Source of the DNA: Pseudomonas sp. K2I15
Lineage (GTDB): Bacteria; Pseudomonadota; Gammaproteobacteria; Pseudomonadales; Pseudomonadaceae
Direction of reading: 5' to 3'
Length of the DNA stretch: 64,000 nucleotides
Assembly (NCBI RefSeq): GCF_002204795.1
Contig: NZ_NIXO01000009.1
Coordinates: 82,276-146,275 of the forward strand
Shown piece after piece: positions 51,354 through 60,892 of the stretch. The translations under genes and the position numbers were made by a program. The notes below the pieces were generated by a model that was not told the DNA's origin, searched no databases, and saw only the letters and a program-made list of their open reading frames with translations. Every line of letters starts with the position of its first letter. Within the stretch, counting starts at the first letter, position 1.

Positions 51354-52051
51354 TGATGACCCAGCCGGTGGCGATGACGATCGAGGCAGGCCTTAAGGCC
51401 GAGCAGGATTTGCTCGCTGCCGTCTGCGCCGGCGAGCAACCGTTCGGCCTGCTGTTCTGGCAGCCAAGTGATCAAGCGCTGGTGATGCCCCGCCGCCTGA
51501 GCCGGCTTGCGGCATTCGAGACGGCCAGCCAGGTGTCGGCTGACGCCGGTTGGCCGGTGTTGTTGCGGGAAACGGGCGGTGAGCCAGTTCCGCAATCGGC
51601 AGCTACCGTTAATATCGCGCTGGTCTACGCACCGCCGCGCAGTGAAGGCGACCAAGGCCGCATCGAAACCGGCTACCAGCGCTTGTGCCAGCCGATCTGC
51701 GACCTGCTGATCGAGTTGGGTGGCAATGCATCGGTGGGCGAGATCGACGGTGCTTTTTGCGACGGTCGCTACAACGTCAACCTCGATGGCCGCAAAATGG
51801 TCGGCACCGCCCAGCGCTGGCGCCAGAGTGGCGGGCGCCCGGTGGGGTTGGTGCATGGTGCGTTGCTGCTGGATGACGATCGCGTCGAGTTGATCGCCGC
51901 GGTCAATCGCTTCAATGAAGCGTGCGGCCTTGACCAACGGGTGCGTGCCGAAAGCCACATCGCCCTGCACGAAGCCTTCGCTGCGCCAGACGCGATTGCC
52001 CGGCTCGACACGTTATACCGCCAGATGCTCGCAAGCTTCCTGCCGGGTTAA
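51353..52051 (+). CDS. Lipoate-protein-ligase-like protein, unknown substrate
   Basis: The 232-residue protein starts at ATG 51353 (or 51356), overlapping the trpC stop. It has the fold signatures of the biotin/lipoate ligase family: [17 protein letters not shown], a degenerate R-x-x-G-G motif in [12 protein letters not shown], and [18 protein letters not shown] (catalytic-type Lys and G-T-A-Q). The glycine-rich adenylate-binding loop is weaker than in LplA, so activity on lipoate is uncertain; octanoyl or other transfer is possible. It is the last gene of the trpGDC transcript and ends tail-to-tail with vfr, with a 4-base overlap of the two stop codons. Confidence 0.75.
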   Translation: MMTQPVAMTIEAGLKAEQDLLAAVCAGEQPFGLLFWQPSDQALVMPRRLSRLAAFETASQVSADAGWPVLLRETGGEPVPQSAATVNIALVYAPPRSEGDQGRIETGYQRLCQPICDLLIELGGNASVGEIDGAFCDGRYNVNLDGRKMVGTAQRWRQSGGRPVGLVHGALLLDDDRVELIAAVNRFNEACGLDQRVRAESHIALHEAFAAPDAIARLDTLYRQMLASFLPG

Positions 52052-52692
52052 CGCGTACCGAACACCACCATGGTCTTGCCTTTGACATGGACCAGGCTGC
52101 GTTCTTCCAGGTCCTTGAGCACCCGGCCCACCATTTCCCTTGAGCAACCGACAATCCGGCCGATTTCCTGGCGGGTGATCTTGATCTGCATCCCGTCGGG
52201 ATGGGTCATGGCGTCCGGCTGCTTGCACAGTTCCAGCAGGCAACGGGCGACTCGACCGGTGACGTCGAAGAACGCCAGGTCGCCGACTTTACGCGTGGTG
52301 TCTCTCAGGCGCTGCGCGATCTGGCCGCTCAAGGCGTACAGAATGTCGGGATCCTGCTGGGCCAATTCGCGAAACTTCGCATAGCTGATCTCGGCGACTT
52401 CGCACTCGACCTTGGCTCGCACCCAGGCGCTGCGTTCCTGTTCCTTGCCGGCTTGTTCGAACAGCCCGAGTTCACCGAAGAAATCACCGGTATTGAGGTA
52501 GGCGATGATCATTTCGCGACCATCGTCATCCTCGATCAGGATGGTGACTGAGCCCTTGATAATGAAGAACAGAGTTTCCGAGCGCTCGCCCGCGCAGATG
52601 ATGTTGTGCTTGGCCGGATGGCGCCGGCGCTGACAATGCATCAATAGTTTGTCGAGGTTCTTGATTTTGGGTGTGGGAGTAATAGCAACCAT
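52048..52692 (-). CDS. vfr: CRP-family cyclic-AMP regulator Vfr
   Basis: The 214-residue protein is the Pseudomonas CRP homologue. The cAMP-binding pocket is [26 protein letters not shown] (with the conserved Gly-Glu and Arg-Ser). The C-terminal helix-turn-helix is [30 protein letters not shown] (about 168-200). In P. aeruginosa Vfr controls virulence, quorum sensing and motility genes. I start it at the ATG at 52692 ([12 protein letters not shown]), giving the usual 214 residues. Its 3' end overlaps the end of the convergent lipoate-ligase-like gene. Confidence 0.97.
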   Translation of the reverse strand: MVAITPTPKIKNLDKLLMHCQRRRHPAKHNIICAGERSETLFFIIKGSVTILIEDDDGREMIIAYLNTGDFFGELGLFEQAGKEQERSAWVRAKVECEVAEISYAKFRELAQQDPDILYALSGQIAQRLRDTTRKVGDLAFFDVTGRVARCLLELCKQPDAMTHPDGMQIKITRQEIGRIVGCSREMVGRVLKDLEERSLVHVKGKTMVVFGTR

Positions 52693-52942
52693 GGTTGTAT
52701 CCCGAAAAGACTGCACGGTGTTGTTGAGCTTGTTTTTTTATCCAGCGCGATCAACGGCTAAGCTACATCATCCAGTGGATGGCAATACGCCATTGATTTG
52801 GCGCCAGCTTAACAGACACATTCTGACTCCATTAGGGAATTTACCCGGCAAACCCTGCTGTTGATCGCTTTCATGGGAAACGCTGCCGGCCCAAAGCCCT
52901 GTGCTAAGCTGGCGACCCTTTTTTAGCAGTGGAGTCTGGGCG

Positions 52943-53365
52943 ATGAAGGCACGCATCCAATGGGCGGGCGAAGCCATGTTCCTCGGTGAGTCGGGCAGTG
53001 GCCACGTGGTGGTCATGGACGGTCCGCCGGAGGCCGGTGGCCGCAACCTGGGCGTACGCCCGATGGAAATGCTCCTGCTTGGTGTAGGTGGTTGCAGCAA
53101 TTTCGACGTGGTCAGCATCCTGAAGAAGTCCCGCCAGGCGGTGGAAAGCTGCGAAGCGTTCCTGGAAGCCGAGCGTGCGAGCGAAGACCCGAAGGTGTTT
53201 ACCAAGATCCACATGCACTTTGTAGTCAAGGGCCGGGCGCTGAAAGAAGCCCAGGTCAAGCGTGCTATCGAGTTGTCGGCAGAGAAGTACTGCTCGGCCT
53301 CGATCATGCTGGGCGCCGCGGGTGTTGCCATCACTCATGATTACGAGATCATTGAGTTGGGCTGA
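52943..53365 (+). CDS. OsmC/Ohr-family peroxidase-like protein (YhfA type)
   Basis: The 140-residue protein has the OsmC fold. The two conserved Cys are in LLGVGGCSNFDVV (about residue 51) and SAEKYCSASIML (about 116), the redox pair that reduces organic peroxides. The sequence is closer to the YhfA subgroup than to Ohr, and that subgroup's substrate is unclear. The start is the ATG at 52943 with GGAG upstream; a longer frame is rejected. A strong terminator follows 23 bases after the stop. Confidence 0.9.
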   Translation: MKARIQWAGEAMFLGESGSGHVVVMDGPPEAGGRNLGVRPMEMLLLGVGGCSNFDVVSILKKSRQAVESCEAFLEAERASEDPKVFTKIHMHFVVKGRALKEAQVKRAIELSAEKYCSASIMLGAAGVAITHDYEIIELG

Positions 53366-53388
53366 TTCTTCAATCGGCAGGCAAAAAG

Positions 53389-53417
53389 AAAGGGCGCTTA
53401 GAAAGCGCCCTTTTTTT
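53389..53417 (+). terminator. Rho-independent terminator after osmC
   Basis: An 11-base-pair hairpin (AAAGGGCGCTT/AAGCGCCCTTT, loop AGA) is followed by a run of seven T's on the plus strand. It ends the osmC-like transcript just before a REPIN. Confidence 0.92.
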
Positions 53418-53423
53418 GTTTTT

Positions 53424-53523
53424 TGTAGGAGCAAGCTTGCTCGCGATGGGCGTTAACGGTAATGCTGGCATCCTGAATGAATGCGGTGCTCTTGCGTTTT
53501 TCGCGAGCAAGCTCGCTCCTACA
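53424..53523. repeat. REPIN (type with TGTAGGAGCAAGCTTGCTCG) after osmC
   Basis: Arms 53424-53446 and 53501-53523 are 23 bases each with one mismatch. The unit differs from the two other classes in the window (GTGGGAGCGGG and GTGGCGAGGG). It lies between the convergent osmC-like and coq7 genes. Confidence 0.9.
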
Positions 53524-53532
53524 GGGGAGCGC

Positions 53533-54180
53533 TCAGATGCGGTAAGTGCTCTTGGTCATGACCTTGGCCAGCAGGCTCATGCCAAATTTCACCGGTGCCG
53601 GGAAGCGGAAGCCGCCCGCGTCCAACGCGCTTTCTGCGTGGTGTTCTTCATCAATGCGCATCTGCTCAAGAATCGCCCTGGACTTTTCGTCCTCAGCTGG
53701 CAGTTGCTCAAGGTGTTCATTGAGGTGTTTGCACACCTGATGCTCGGTGGCAGCCACAAACCCCAGGCTGACTTTGTCGCTGATCAGGCCGGCAACCGCG
53801 CCGATGCCAAACGATAAGCCGTAAAACAGCGGGTTCAACACGCTCGGGTGGCTGTTCAACTGGCGGATACGTTGTTCGCACCACGCCAAATGATCGATTT
53901 CTTCTTCGGCGGCATGCTCCATCGCGGCGCGCACTTGCGGCAGCTTGGCGGTCAGGGCCTGGCCTTGGTACAGCGCCTGGGCACAGACTTCGCCGGTATG
54001 GTTGATGCGCATCAGGCCGGCGACGTGTCGGGTCTCGGTCTCGCTCATCTGCGCTTCGGGCTGCACGATGGCGGGCGACGGACGGTGCGGCTGGCCGCTG
54101 AATGGCAACAGCGTGCGCATGGCCGTATCGGCTTGCAGCAACAGACGGTCAATCGGCGAGTAGTGACGTTGGGTAGTCAT
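53533..54180 (-). CDS. coq7: Demethoxyubiquinone hydroxylase (Coq7/UbiF type)
   Basis: The 215-residue di-iron protein hydroxylates 2-polyprenyl-3-methyl-6-methoxy-1,4-benzoquinone in ubiquinone synthesis. The four-helix di-iron motifs are [34 protein letters not shown], and [13 protein letters not shown]. It replaces the FAD enzyme UbiF in Pseudomonas. It is convergent with osmC, separated by a terminator and REPIN; in P. aeruginosa, from memory, speD lies between these genes. Confidence 0.96.
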   Translation of the reverse strand: MTTQRHYSPIDRLLLQADTAMRTLLPFSGQPHRPSPAIVQPEAQMSETETRHVAGLMRINHTGEVCAQALYQGQALTAKLPQVRAAMEHAAEEEIDHLAWCEQRIRQLNSHPSVLNPLFYGLSFGIGAVAGLISDKVSLGFVAATEHQVCKHLNEHLEQLPAEDEKSRAILEQMRIDEEHHAESALDAGGFRFPAPVKFGMSLLAKVMTKSTYRI

Positions 54181-54258
54181 GCTGACCTCCGGGAAGAATC
54201 TCGGCGGCCAGTTTACCGCAAGAGAGGGGGAAGCGTTTGCGCTGGGTCAAATTGCTTG

Positions 54259-54352
54259 TGTGGCGAGGGCGCTTGCTCCCGCTGGAGTGCGCAGCGCTCC
54301 CGGTTTTATGCGGCCGCTACGCGACCGAGCGGGAGCAAGCTCCCTCGCCACA
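54259..54352. repeat. REPIN between coq7 and the HIT gene
   Basis: Left arm 54259-54285 begins TGTGGCGAGGGCGCTTGCTC; the right arm ends GCTCCCTCGCCACA at 54352. It is the same class as the copy at 39705 but with internal changes in both arms. It lies upstream of coq7 and just past the HIT stop, both on the minus strand. Confidence 0.88.
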
Positions 54353-54360
54353 GGTAGTGC

Positions 54361-54699
54361 TCAGCCCGGCGGCCAGTTCATCTGGCGCTGACCCAGCACA
54401 TGCATATGGATGTGATAAACGGTCTGCCCGCCGTCTTCATTGCAGTTCATCACCACACGGAAGCCCTTTTCGCAGCCTTGCTCCACCGCCAGGCGCTGGG
54501 CAGTGAACAGGATATGCCCGGCCAGTGCCTTGTCTTCCTCGGTGAGGTCGTTAAGGGTGCGGATGGGCTTTTTCGGAATCACCAGGAAATGCACGGGTGC
54601 CATTGGCGCGATGTCGTGGAAGGCCAGGACCTGATCATCCTCGTAGATGATCTTCGCGGGTATTTCTCTGTTGATGATCTTGGTGAACAGAGTATCCAC
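54361..54699 (-). CDS. HIT-family (Hint-type) nucleotide hydrolase
   Basis: The 112-residue protein is a Hint/HinT-type histidine-triad enzyme. The motif HIHMHVLGQR has the His-x-His-x-His pattern that hydrolyses AMP-lysine-like phosphoramidates. DTLFTKIINREIPAKIIYEDDQVLAFHDIAP and HFLVIPKKPI are typical of the group. It uses a GTG start (54699) with GGAG upstream. The SDR gene lies upstream on the same strand. The in vivo substrate is not known for the family. Confidence 0.95.
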   Translation of the reverse strand: MDTLFTKIINREIPAKIIYEDDQVLAFHDIAPMAPVHFLVIPKKPIRTLNDLTEEDKALAGHILFTAQRLAVEQGCEKGFRVVMNCNEDGGQTVYHIHMHVLGQRQMNWPPG

Positions 54700-54745
54700 A
54701 GCTGTTTCTCCATTGTGAAAGTGCAGGGTGAGTGTACTCAGGCGA

Positions 54746-55534
54746 TCAGCGTGGGCAATAGGCCTTGTTGATCACGCCGGCGATCTTGCGGGTCAGCCAG
54801 CGCGGGCTCAGGCGTGGGCTGAACGCCAGCCAGCGGTTACGCCGGCCGGGAATGATGATGGCTTTGTTCTTGGCCAGGGCGCGTACGGTGTAGAGCGCGA
54901 CTTCTTCCGGGCTCATCAGTTGTTGGCTGCGCTCCAGTTTGGCGGTGTCCATTTGCGCGGTGCCGAAGAACGCGGTGCGGGTCGGGCCGGGGCAGAGCAC
55001 GGAAACCTTGATGCCGCAGGTTTTCAACTCTTCACGCAAACCTTCGGAGAAGTGCAGCACATAGGCTTTGCTGGCGTAGTAGGTGCTCATCCACGGCCCT
55101 GGCTGGAAGGCGGCAACCGACGCAACGTTGAGAATCTGCCCACCTCCGTGCAGCGCCATGGCGTTGCCGAGGGCGTGGCACATGCGGGTGAGGGCCAGGA
55201 TGTTGACTTCCATCAGGTCCTGCTCGGTCATCCAGTCTTGCGCGAGGAACGGGCCACTGGTGCCGATGCCTGCGCAATTGACCAGCAGGTCGATCTGCCG
55301 CTCGCCTTCTTCCAACTCCAGCAGAAACCCGGACAGCCGCAACGGCTCGCCCAGGTCGCAGGCGCGGAACAGCACCTCGACGCCAAAGCGTTGAGTCAAT
55401 TCGATTGCAATGCTTTCCAACTGATCACGCTGGCGGGCCACCAGAATCAAGCTGCGGCCGCGACGGGCCAGTGCTTCAGCCAAGGCCAGGCCGATGCCGC
55501 TGGAGGCACCGGTGATCAGAGCGTAACGGGTCAT
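54746..55534 (-). CDS. Short-chain dehydrogenase/reductase
   Basis: The 262-residue protein is a classical SDR. NAD(P)-binding TGASSGIGLALAEALARRG (about 8-26), NCAGIG (about 90), and catalytic Tyr-Lys in YYASKAYVLHFSEGLREE (about 155) with the upstream Ser. I start it at the ATG at 55534, where GGAG precedes it; an in-frame ATG at 55546 lacks a site. The substrate is unknown; the length and the C-terminus (SPRWLTRKIAGVINKAY) suggest a YqjQ-like or ketoreductase type. Confidence 0.9.
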   Translation of the reverse strand: MTRYALITGASSGIGLALAEALARRGRSLILVARQRDQLESIAIELTQRFGVEVLFRACDLGEPLRLSGFLLELEEGERQIDLLVNCAGIGTSGPFLAQDWMTEQDLMEVNILALTRMCHALGNAMALHGGGQILNVASVAAFQPGPWMSTYYASKAYVLHFSEGLREELKTCGIKVSVLCPGPTRTAFFGTAQMDTAKLERSQQLMSPEEVALYTVRALAKNKAIIIPGRRNRWLAFSPRLSPRWLTRKIAGVINKAYCPR

Positions 55535-55596
55535 GCGTTTCTCCATCGCAACGCTACCGGGCCTGTGACAGAGGCGTCACAGGCGTCGGGCGTTTT

Positions 55597-56562
55597 TCAC
55601 TGTTGCGTAGAGTCTACAGGTTCGGCTGTGTCGTCAGCACTTTGCACATCGACTTCATCGACGGTGGTGGCCTGGTCGCTGTCGTCATCGGAGTTGATGG
55701 AGCTGCTTTCGTAGCTGCCGCCGACCTCGCTTTCCAGTTGATCCAGGTAGCCGCTCATGCCGAGTATCACGGCGCCGGCCAATACCAGCGGAATGAATGC
55801 CAGCCACAGGGCAGACAGGACTTTTACCGCGGTGGAGTTGCGCGGTGGTGGCGCGCCGTACTGGTTGGCGCCTGTGTTGCCCGGGAGAACCATCAGCAGG
55901 ATCGGGAAGATACTGCCTACGAAGGGCACCAGGTGCAGGAACCACAGCCAGCCGGACCAGCCCAGGTCATGCAGGCGCTGCACCGTGATCTGCACGCTGA
56001 CCCACACAGCGGCCACGAGTACGGCAATGCCCACCAGGAAGCCAATGACCATGGCAATCGTCGGGGACACCGCGGCGATACCCAGTCCGACAGTGAAGAA
56101 TACGCCTGAGATAAGGAGCATCACCACGCTCAACACCAGTGTCCACGCCAGGAAGCGCAGGCGTCCGATACGCCCGTTGACGGTGAATACTTTGAGGGTG
56201 GAAAACTCCGGCAGGTTCTCGCCAACAGCTGCCCGGGGCGGGGCGTAAGGCGAAGCGGCGGGGCGGGTGTAGTCAGTCGAGCTGCCGGAGTCCGTTTCAT
56301 GGGTTTCGGCAAGGCTGAAGGCGACGGGCTGCTCTTCTTCTATGCGTGCATCGACCCCGGCGTTTTTCAACGCTTGCAGGTAGGTCTCCGCGTCGGCGCG
56401 GGAAAGGTCGCGTTTCAGGGCGACCGGGCGGCCGGTGAATAGTTTTTCGATCGCTTCAACTTCGCTTTTGAACAGCTCGGCGAGGTTCAGCTTGGCGGTG
56501 GTGCTCTCGACACCCGGGAGCAATGCGCCATCAAACACAATCTTGAAACGGTTGTCGCTCAT
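55597..56562 (-). CDS. DUF805 family membrane protein
   Basis: The 321-residue protein has an N-terminal soluble domain (about 1-85, FKIVFDGALLPGVESTTAKLNLAELFKSEVEAIEKLF). A DUF805 membrane domain (about 130-270) has four hydrophobic helices, starting GRIGRLRFLAWTLVLSVVML. The C-terminus (about 275-321) is acidic and Ser/Asp-rich. DUF805 proteins are small inner-membrane proteins of unknown function; the N-terminal domain is an addition that I cannot name. It lies between the SDR and nitronate monooxygenase genes, same strand. Confidence 0.85.
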   Translation of the reverse strand: MSDNRFKIVFDGALLPGVESTTAKLNLAELFKSEVEAIEKLFTGRPVALKRDLSRADAETYLQALKNAGVDARIEEEQPVAFSLAETHETDSGSSTDYTRPAASPYAPPRAAVGENLPEFSTLKVFTVNGRIGRLRFLAWTLVLSVVMLLISGVFFTVGLGIAAVSPTIAMVIGFLVGIAVLVAAVWVSVQITVQRLHDLGWSGWLWFLHLVPFVGSIFPILLMVLPGNTGANQYGAPPPRNSTAVKVLSALWLAFIPLVLAGAVILGMSGYLDQLESEVGGSYESSSINSDDDSDQATTVDEVDVQSADDTAEPVDSTQQ

Positions 56563-56625
56563 GCGGGCATCCTTGTCACTTGAATAGGGGGAGGCCTGCT
56601 TCGATCAGCAGGCTTTTATCGCGGA

Positions 56626-57594
56626 TCAGCGAGGCCAGCGTTCAGGCAATTGTGCCACGTGCTCGAGCGCCTTGCGGTATTCGGCATCCAGGCGGGCCAC
56701 GAGTTCATCGACGCTGGGCAAATCATCAATCTCACCGACGCCCTGGCCGGCAGACCACACGGTCTTCCAGGCTTTGGCTTCGTCGTTGAGTGGCTTGAGC
56801 TTGGAGCCGAAATTGACTTCGCCCTTGCCTTGCAGCGCAGCGAGGTCGAAACCGGCGTTTTCCAGGCTCTGGCGCATAAAGCTTGCGGGCACGCCGGAGA
56901 CGGCTGGAGTGTGCACGATGTCGGCGGCGCGCGATGTGAGCAGCATCTCTTTATAAGCATCCGGGGCGTGGCTTTCGGTGGTGCCGATAAAGCGGGTGCC
57001 GAAATAGGCCAGGTCTGCGCCGAGAATTTGCGCCGCGAGGATCTCGTGGCCGTGGTTGAGGCAGCCGGCGAGCAGCAGGGTTTTGTCGAAGAACTGACGG
57101 ATTTCTGCAATCAGCGAGAACGGGCTCCAGGTGCCGGCGTGACCACCTGCGCCCGCTGCAACGGCGATCAAGCCATCGACGCCTGCCTCTGCGGCCTTCT
57201 CGGCATGGCGCCGGGTGGTGACATCGTGGAATACCAGGCCGCCGTAGCTGTGCACGGCGTCCACCAATTCTTTCACTGCGCCGAGGCTTGTGATGACGAT
57301 CGGCACTTTGTGCTCGACGCAGATCGCCAGGTCAGCTTCCACACGCGGGTTGCTGTTGTGCACGATCAGGTTGACCGCATAGGGCGCCGGGTTGTCCAGC
57401 AGCGCCAGGCCCGCTTCGATCTCTTCCAGCCACGCCTTGAAGCCGCCGCTTTCCCGTTGATTGAGTGCCGGGAAACTGCCGACAATCCCGTTACGGCAGC
57501 AAGCCAGGACCAGTTGTGGGTTGGAAATCAGAAACATCGGCGCAGCCACGACGGGCAGGCGCAGACTGTGTTCGAGCGAAGCGGGCAGCGACAT
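56626..57594 (-). CDS. Nitronate monooxygenase (NMO family)
   Basis: The 322-residue FMN-dependent TIM-barrel enzyme oxidises alkyl nitronates such as propionate-3-nitronate. Motifs: LPVVAAPMFLISNPQLVLACCRNGIVGSFPALN, HDVTTRRHAEKAAEAGVDGLI, and AVAAGAGGHAGTWSPFSLI, with the catalytic His, and GADLAYFGTRFIGTTES for phosphate. It is followed upstream by hemJ, 24 bases away on the same strand. Confidence 0.92.
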   Translation of the reverse strand: MSLPASLEHSLRLPVVAAPMFLISNPQLVLACCRNGIVGSFPALNQRESGGFKAWLEEIEAGLALLDNPAPYAVNLIVHNSNPRVEADLAICVEHKVPIVITSLGAVKELVDAVHSYGGLVFHDVTTRRHAEKAAEAGVDGLIAVAAGAGGHAGTWSPFSLIAEIRQFFDKTLLLAGCLNHGHEILAAQILGADLAYFGTRFIGTTESHAPDAYKEMLLTSRAADIVHTPAVSGVPASFMRQSLENAGFDLAALQGKGEVNFGSKLKPLNDEAKAWKTVWSAGQGVGEIDDLPSVDELVARLDAEYRKALEHVAQLPERWPR

Positions 57595-57618
57595 TGGAAG
57601 TACCCCGAGTAATAGAAA

Positions 57619-58047
57619 TTAGAACGGTTTGACCACGACCAAAATTACGATAGCCAGCAATATCAGAACTGGCACTTCATTGAACCAGCGATAAAAGACA
57701 TGGCTGCGGGTGTTTTCGCCACGGGCGAAACGTTTTACCTGCGCGCCGCACATGTGGTGGTAGCCGATCAGCAGTACTACCAGGGTCAATTTGGCGTGGA
57801 TCCACCCGCCGGATTGAAAGATGGCGGGGTTTAGGTAGATCAGCCAGCCGCCGAACACCAGGCTGGCGATCATCGCCGGCCCCATGATGCCGCGGTACAG
57901 CTTGCGCTCCATCACGCTGAAGCGTTCCTTGCTGACGGTGTCCTCGCTTTGGGCGTGGTAGACGAACAGGCGCGGAAGGTAGAACAGCGCGGCAAACCAG
58001 CAGACGATGCTGACGATATGAAAGGCTTTGACCCATAGATAAAGCAT
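57619..58047 (-). CDS. hemJ: Protoporphyrinogen oxidase HemJ
   Basis: The 142-residue membrane protein oxidises protoporphyrinogen IX in heme synthesis. It has four hydrophobic segments. The conserved heme-ligand His is in LWVKAFHIVSIVCWFAALFYLPRLFVYHA, with FNEVPVLILLAIVILVVVKPF at the end. HemJ is the usual enzyme in Pseudomonas, which lacks HemG. It starts 24 bases before the nitronate monooxygenase gene, so they are probably co-transcribed; it is divergent from argC. Confidence 0.94.
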   Translation of the reverse strand: MLYLWVKAFHIVSIVCWFAALFYLPRLFVYHAQSEDTVSKERFSVMERKLYRGIMGPAMIASLVFGGWLIYLNPAIFQSGGWIHAKLTLVVLLIGYHHMCGAQVKRFARGENTRSHVFYRWFNEVPVLILLAIVILVVVKPF

Positions 58048-58183
58048 TTTTAGTTATTCCCAGGTTCACGGTAGCTGAAGATAGTAGTGGCTCAAGCGTC
58101 TACACGTCACGTTGACGGTTGTCGCAGAACGATACGGCCCCTATTATCGACGGCTTTCCAGTGGGTTCGTTGAGGGCAGGTTT

Positions 58184-59218
58184 ATGGTCAAGGTCGGTAT
58201 CGTCGGCGGCACGGGTTACACCGGTGTCGAATTGCTGCGTCTGTTGGCTCAGCACCCGCAAGCAGAGGTGGTGGTGATCACCTCCCGATCCGAGGCCGGC
58301 CTGGCGGTGGCCGACATGTACCCGAACCTGCGAGGCCACTACGACGGCCTGGCGTTCAGCGTGCCGGACATCAAGACATTGGGCGCGTGTGATGTGGTGT
58401 TCTTCGCCACGCCCCACGGTGTTGCCCATGCCCTGGCGGGCGAGCTGCTGGCAGCTGGCACCAAGGTGATCGACTTGTCGGCGGACTTCCGCCTGCAGGA
58501 CGCCGATGAATGGGCCAAGTGGTACGGCCAGCCTCACGGTGCACCGGAGTTGCTGGAAGAGGCGGTGTACGGCCTGCCGGAAGTCAATCGCGAGCAGATC
58601 AAGCAAGCGCGCCTGATCGCCGTGCCAGGTTGCTATCCGACCGCTACGCAGCTGGGTTTCCTGCCATTGCTGGAAGCTGGGCTTGCGGATGCATCGCGGC
58701 TGATTGCTGACTGCAAGTCGGGTGTCAGCGGCGCAGGTCGGGGCGCTGCGGTAGGTTCGCTTTACTCCGAGACGTCGGAAAGCATGAAAGCCTATGCAGT
58801 CAAAGGCCATCGTCACTTGCCGGAAATTCGCCAGGGGCTGCGTCGCGCTGCGGGTAAAGATGTCGGCCTGACGTTTGTGCCGCACCTCACGCCGATGATT
58901 CGCGGCATCCACTCCACGCTGTATGCAACCGTCGTTGATCGTTCGGTGGATCTGCAGGCGCTGTTTGAAAAGCGTTATGCCAATGAACCGTTCGTCGATG
59001 TGATGCCAGCAGGCAGCCACCCGGAAACCCGCAGCGTGCGCGGTGCCAACGTGTGCCGCATTGCGGTGCACCGTCCACAGGATGGTGACTTGGTGGTGGT
59101 GTTGTCGGTGATCGATAACCTGGTCAAGGGTGCTTCGGGCCAGGCTGTGCAGAACATGAACATCCTGTTTGGCCTGGATGAGAAGCTGGGCCTGTCCCAC
59201 GCGGGCATGCTGCCGTAA
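58184..59218 (+). CDS. argC: N-acetyl-gamma-glutamyl-phosphate reductase
   Basis: The 344-residue enzyme reduces N-acetylglutamyl phosphate in arginine synthesis. Signatures: [23 protein letters not shown] (NADP-binding), [23 protein letters not shown], and active-site Cys in [16 protein letters not shown] (about residue 149), with [11 protein letters not shown] nearby. I start it at the ATG at 58184; the earlier frame from 58112 is unconserved. A terminator follows at 59236. Confidence 0.98.
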   Translation: MVKVGIVGGTGYTGVELLRLLAQHPQAEVVVITSRSEAGLAVADMYPNLRGHYDGLAFSVPDIKTLGACDVVFFATPHGVAHALAGELLAAGTKVIDLSADFRLQDADEWAKWYGQPHGAPELLEEAVYGLPEVNREQIKQARLIAVPGCYPTATQLGFLPLLEAGLADASRLIADCKSGVSGAGRGAAVGSLYSETSESMKAYAVKGHRHLPEIRQGLRRAAGKDVGLTFVPHLTPMIRGIHSTLYATVVDRSVDLQALFEKRYANEPFVDVMPAGSHPETRSVRGANVCRIAVHRPQDGDLVVVLSVIDNLVKGASGQAVQNMNILFGLDEKLGLSHAGMLP

Positions 59219-59235
59219 GTTTTCTGCTGTTGCGC

Positions 59236-59258
59236 AAAGGCCCGTTGATCGGGCCTTT
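59236..59258 (+). terminator. Rho-independent terminator after argC
   Basis: AAAGGCCCG-TTGAT-CGGGCCTTT forms a perfect 9-base-pair stem, 17 bases past the argC stop, followed by CGTGTTTTT. Confidence 0.85.
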
Positions 59259-59380
59259 CGTGTTTTTAATGGCCGCTGCGCAGATTGATATACCGTAACA
59301 ATAGTTGACCGCTTTTCTAGGAGAAGCGGATAATGGCCGCCATCACGCATATGGCGGCGCTACGCCGGGAGATTATCAGC

Positions 59381-59731
59381 ATGAGCGTTGAATCCTTCAC
59401 CCCCACGGCTTTGCAATTCACCCACGGTGCTGCGCACAAGGTGAAGAGCCTGGTCGATGAAGAGGGTAATGATCGCTTGAAGCTGCGCGTATTTGTTACG
59501 GGCGGCGGTTGTTCAGGGTTTCAGTACGGTTTCACCTTCGATGAAGACGTGGCCGACGACGACACCATCGTTGAGCGCGAGGGCGTAAGCCTGGTCGTTG
59601 ATCCGATGAGCTTCCAGTACCTGGCAGGAGCCGAGGTGGACTATCAGGAAGGTCTGGAAGGTTCGCGCTTCGTGATCAAGAACCCGAATGCCAGCACTAC
59701 CTGTGGTTGCGGTTCTTCGTTCTCGATCTGA
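59381..59731 (+). CDS. erpA: Iron-sulfur cluster insertion protein ErpA
   Basis: The 116-residue A-type carrier delivers Fe-S clusters to target enzymes. The three conserved Cys lie in [15 protein letters not shown] (about residue 44) and [11 protein letters not shown] (C-x-C at about 108-110). The start is the ATG at 59381 ([15 protein letters not shown]) with GGGAG upstream; the longer frame from 59333 is unconserved. It is convergent with anmK and separated from it by a strong bidirectional terminator. Confidence 0.97.
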   Translation: MSVESFTPTALQFTHGAAHKVKSLVDEEGNDRLKLRVFVTGGGCSGFQYGFTFDEDVADDDTIVEREGVSLVVDPMSFQYLAGAEVDYQEGLEGSRFVIKNPNASTTCGCGSSFSI

Positions 59732-59746
59732 TCGACAGCGAATGTA

Positions 59747-59785
59747 AAAACGCCGCTTGGCCTTGCTAGGGCCAAGCGGCGTTTT
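59747..59785. terminator. Bidirectional terminator between erpA and anmK
   Basis: A perfect 16-base-pair stem (AAAACGCCGCTTGGCC/GGCCAAGCGGCGTTTT) with a 7-base loop has T's on either exit. It is 15 bases past the erpA stop and 12 bases past the anmK stop. Confidence 0.92.
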
Positions 59786-59797
59786 GCTGTGTGGGGT

Positions 59798-60892
<1,095 letters not shown>

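Noticed and set aside
33053..54352. CRISPR array
   Set aside because: The repeats here are isolated inverted doublets of REPIN type, not regularly spaced direct repeats, and no cas genes are present.
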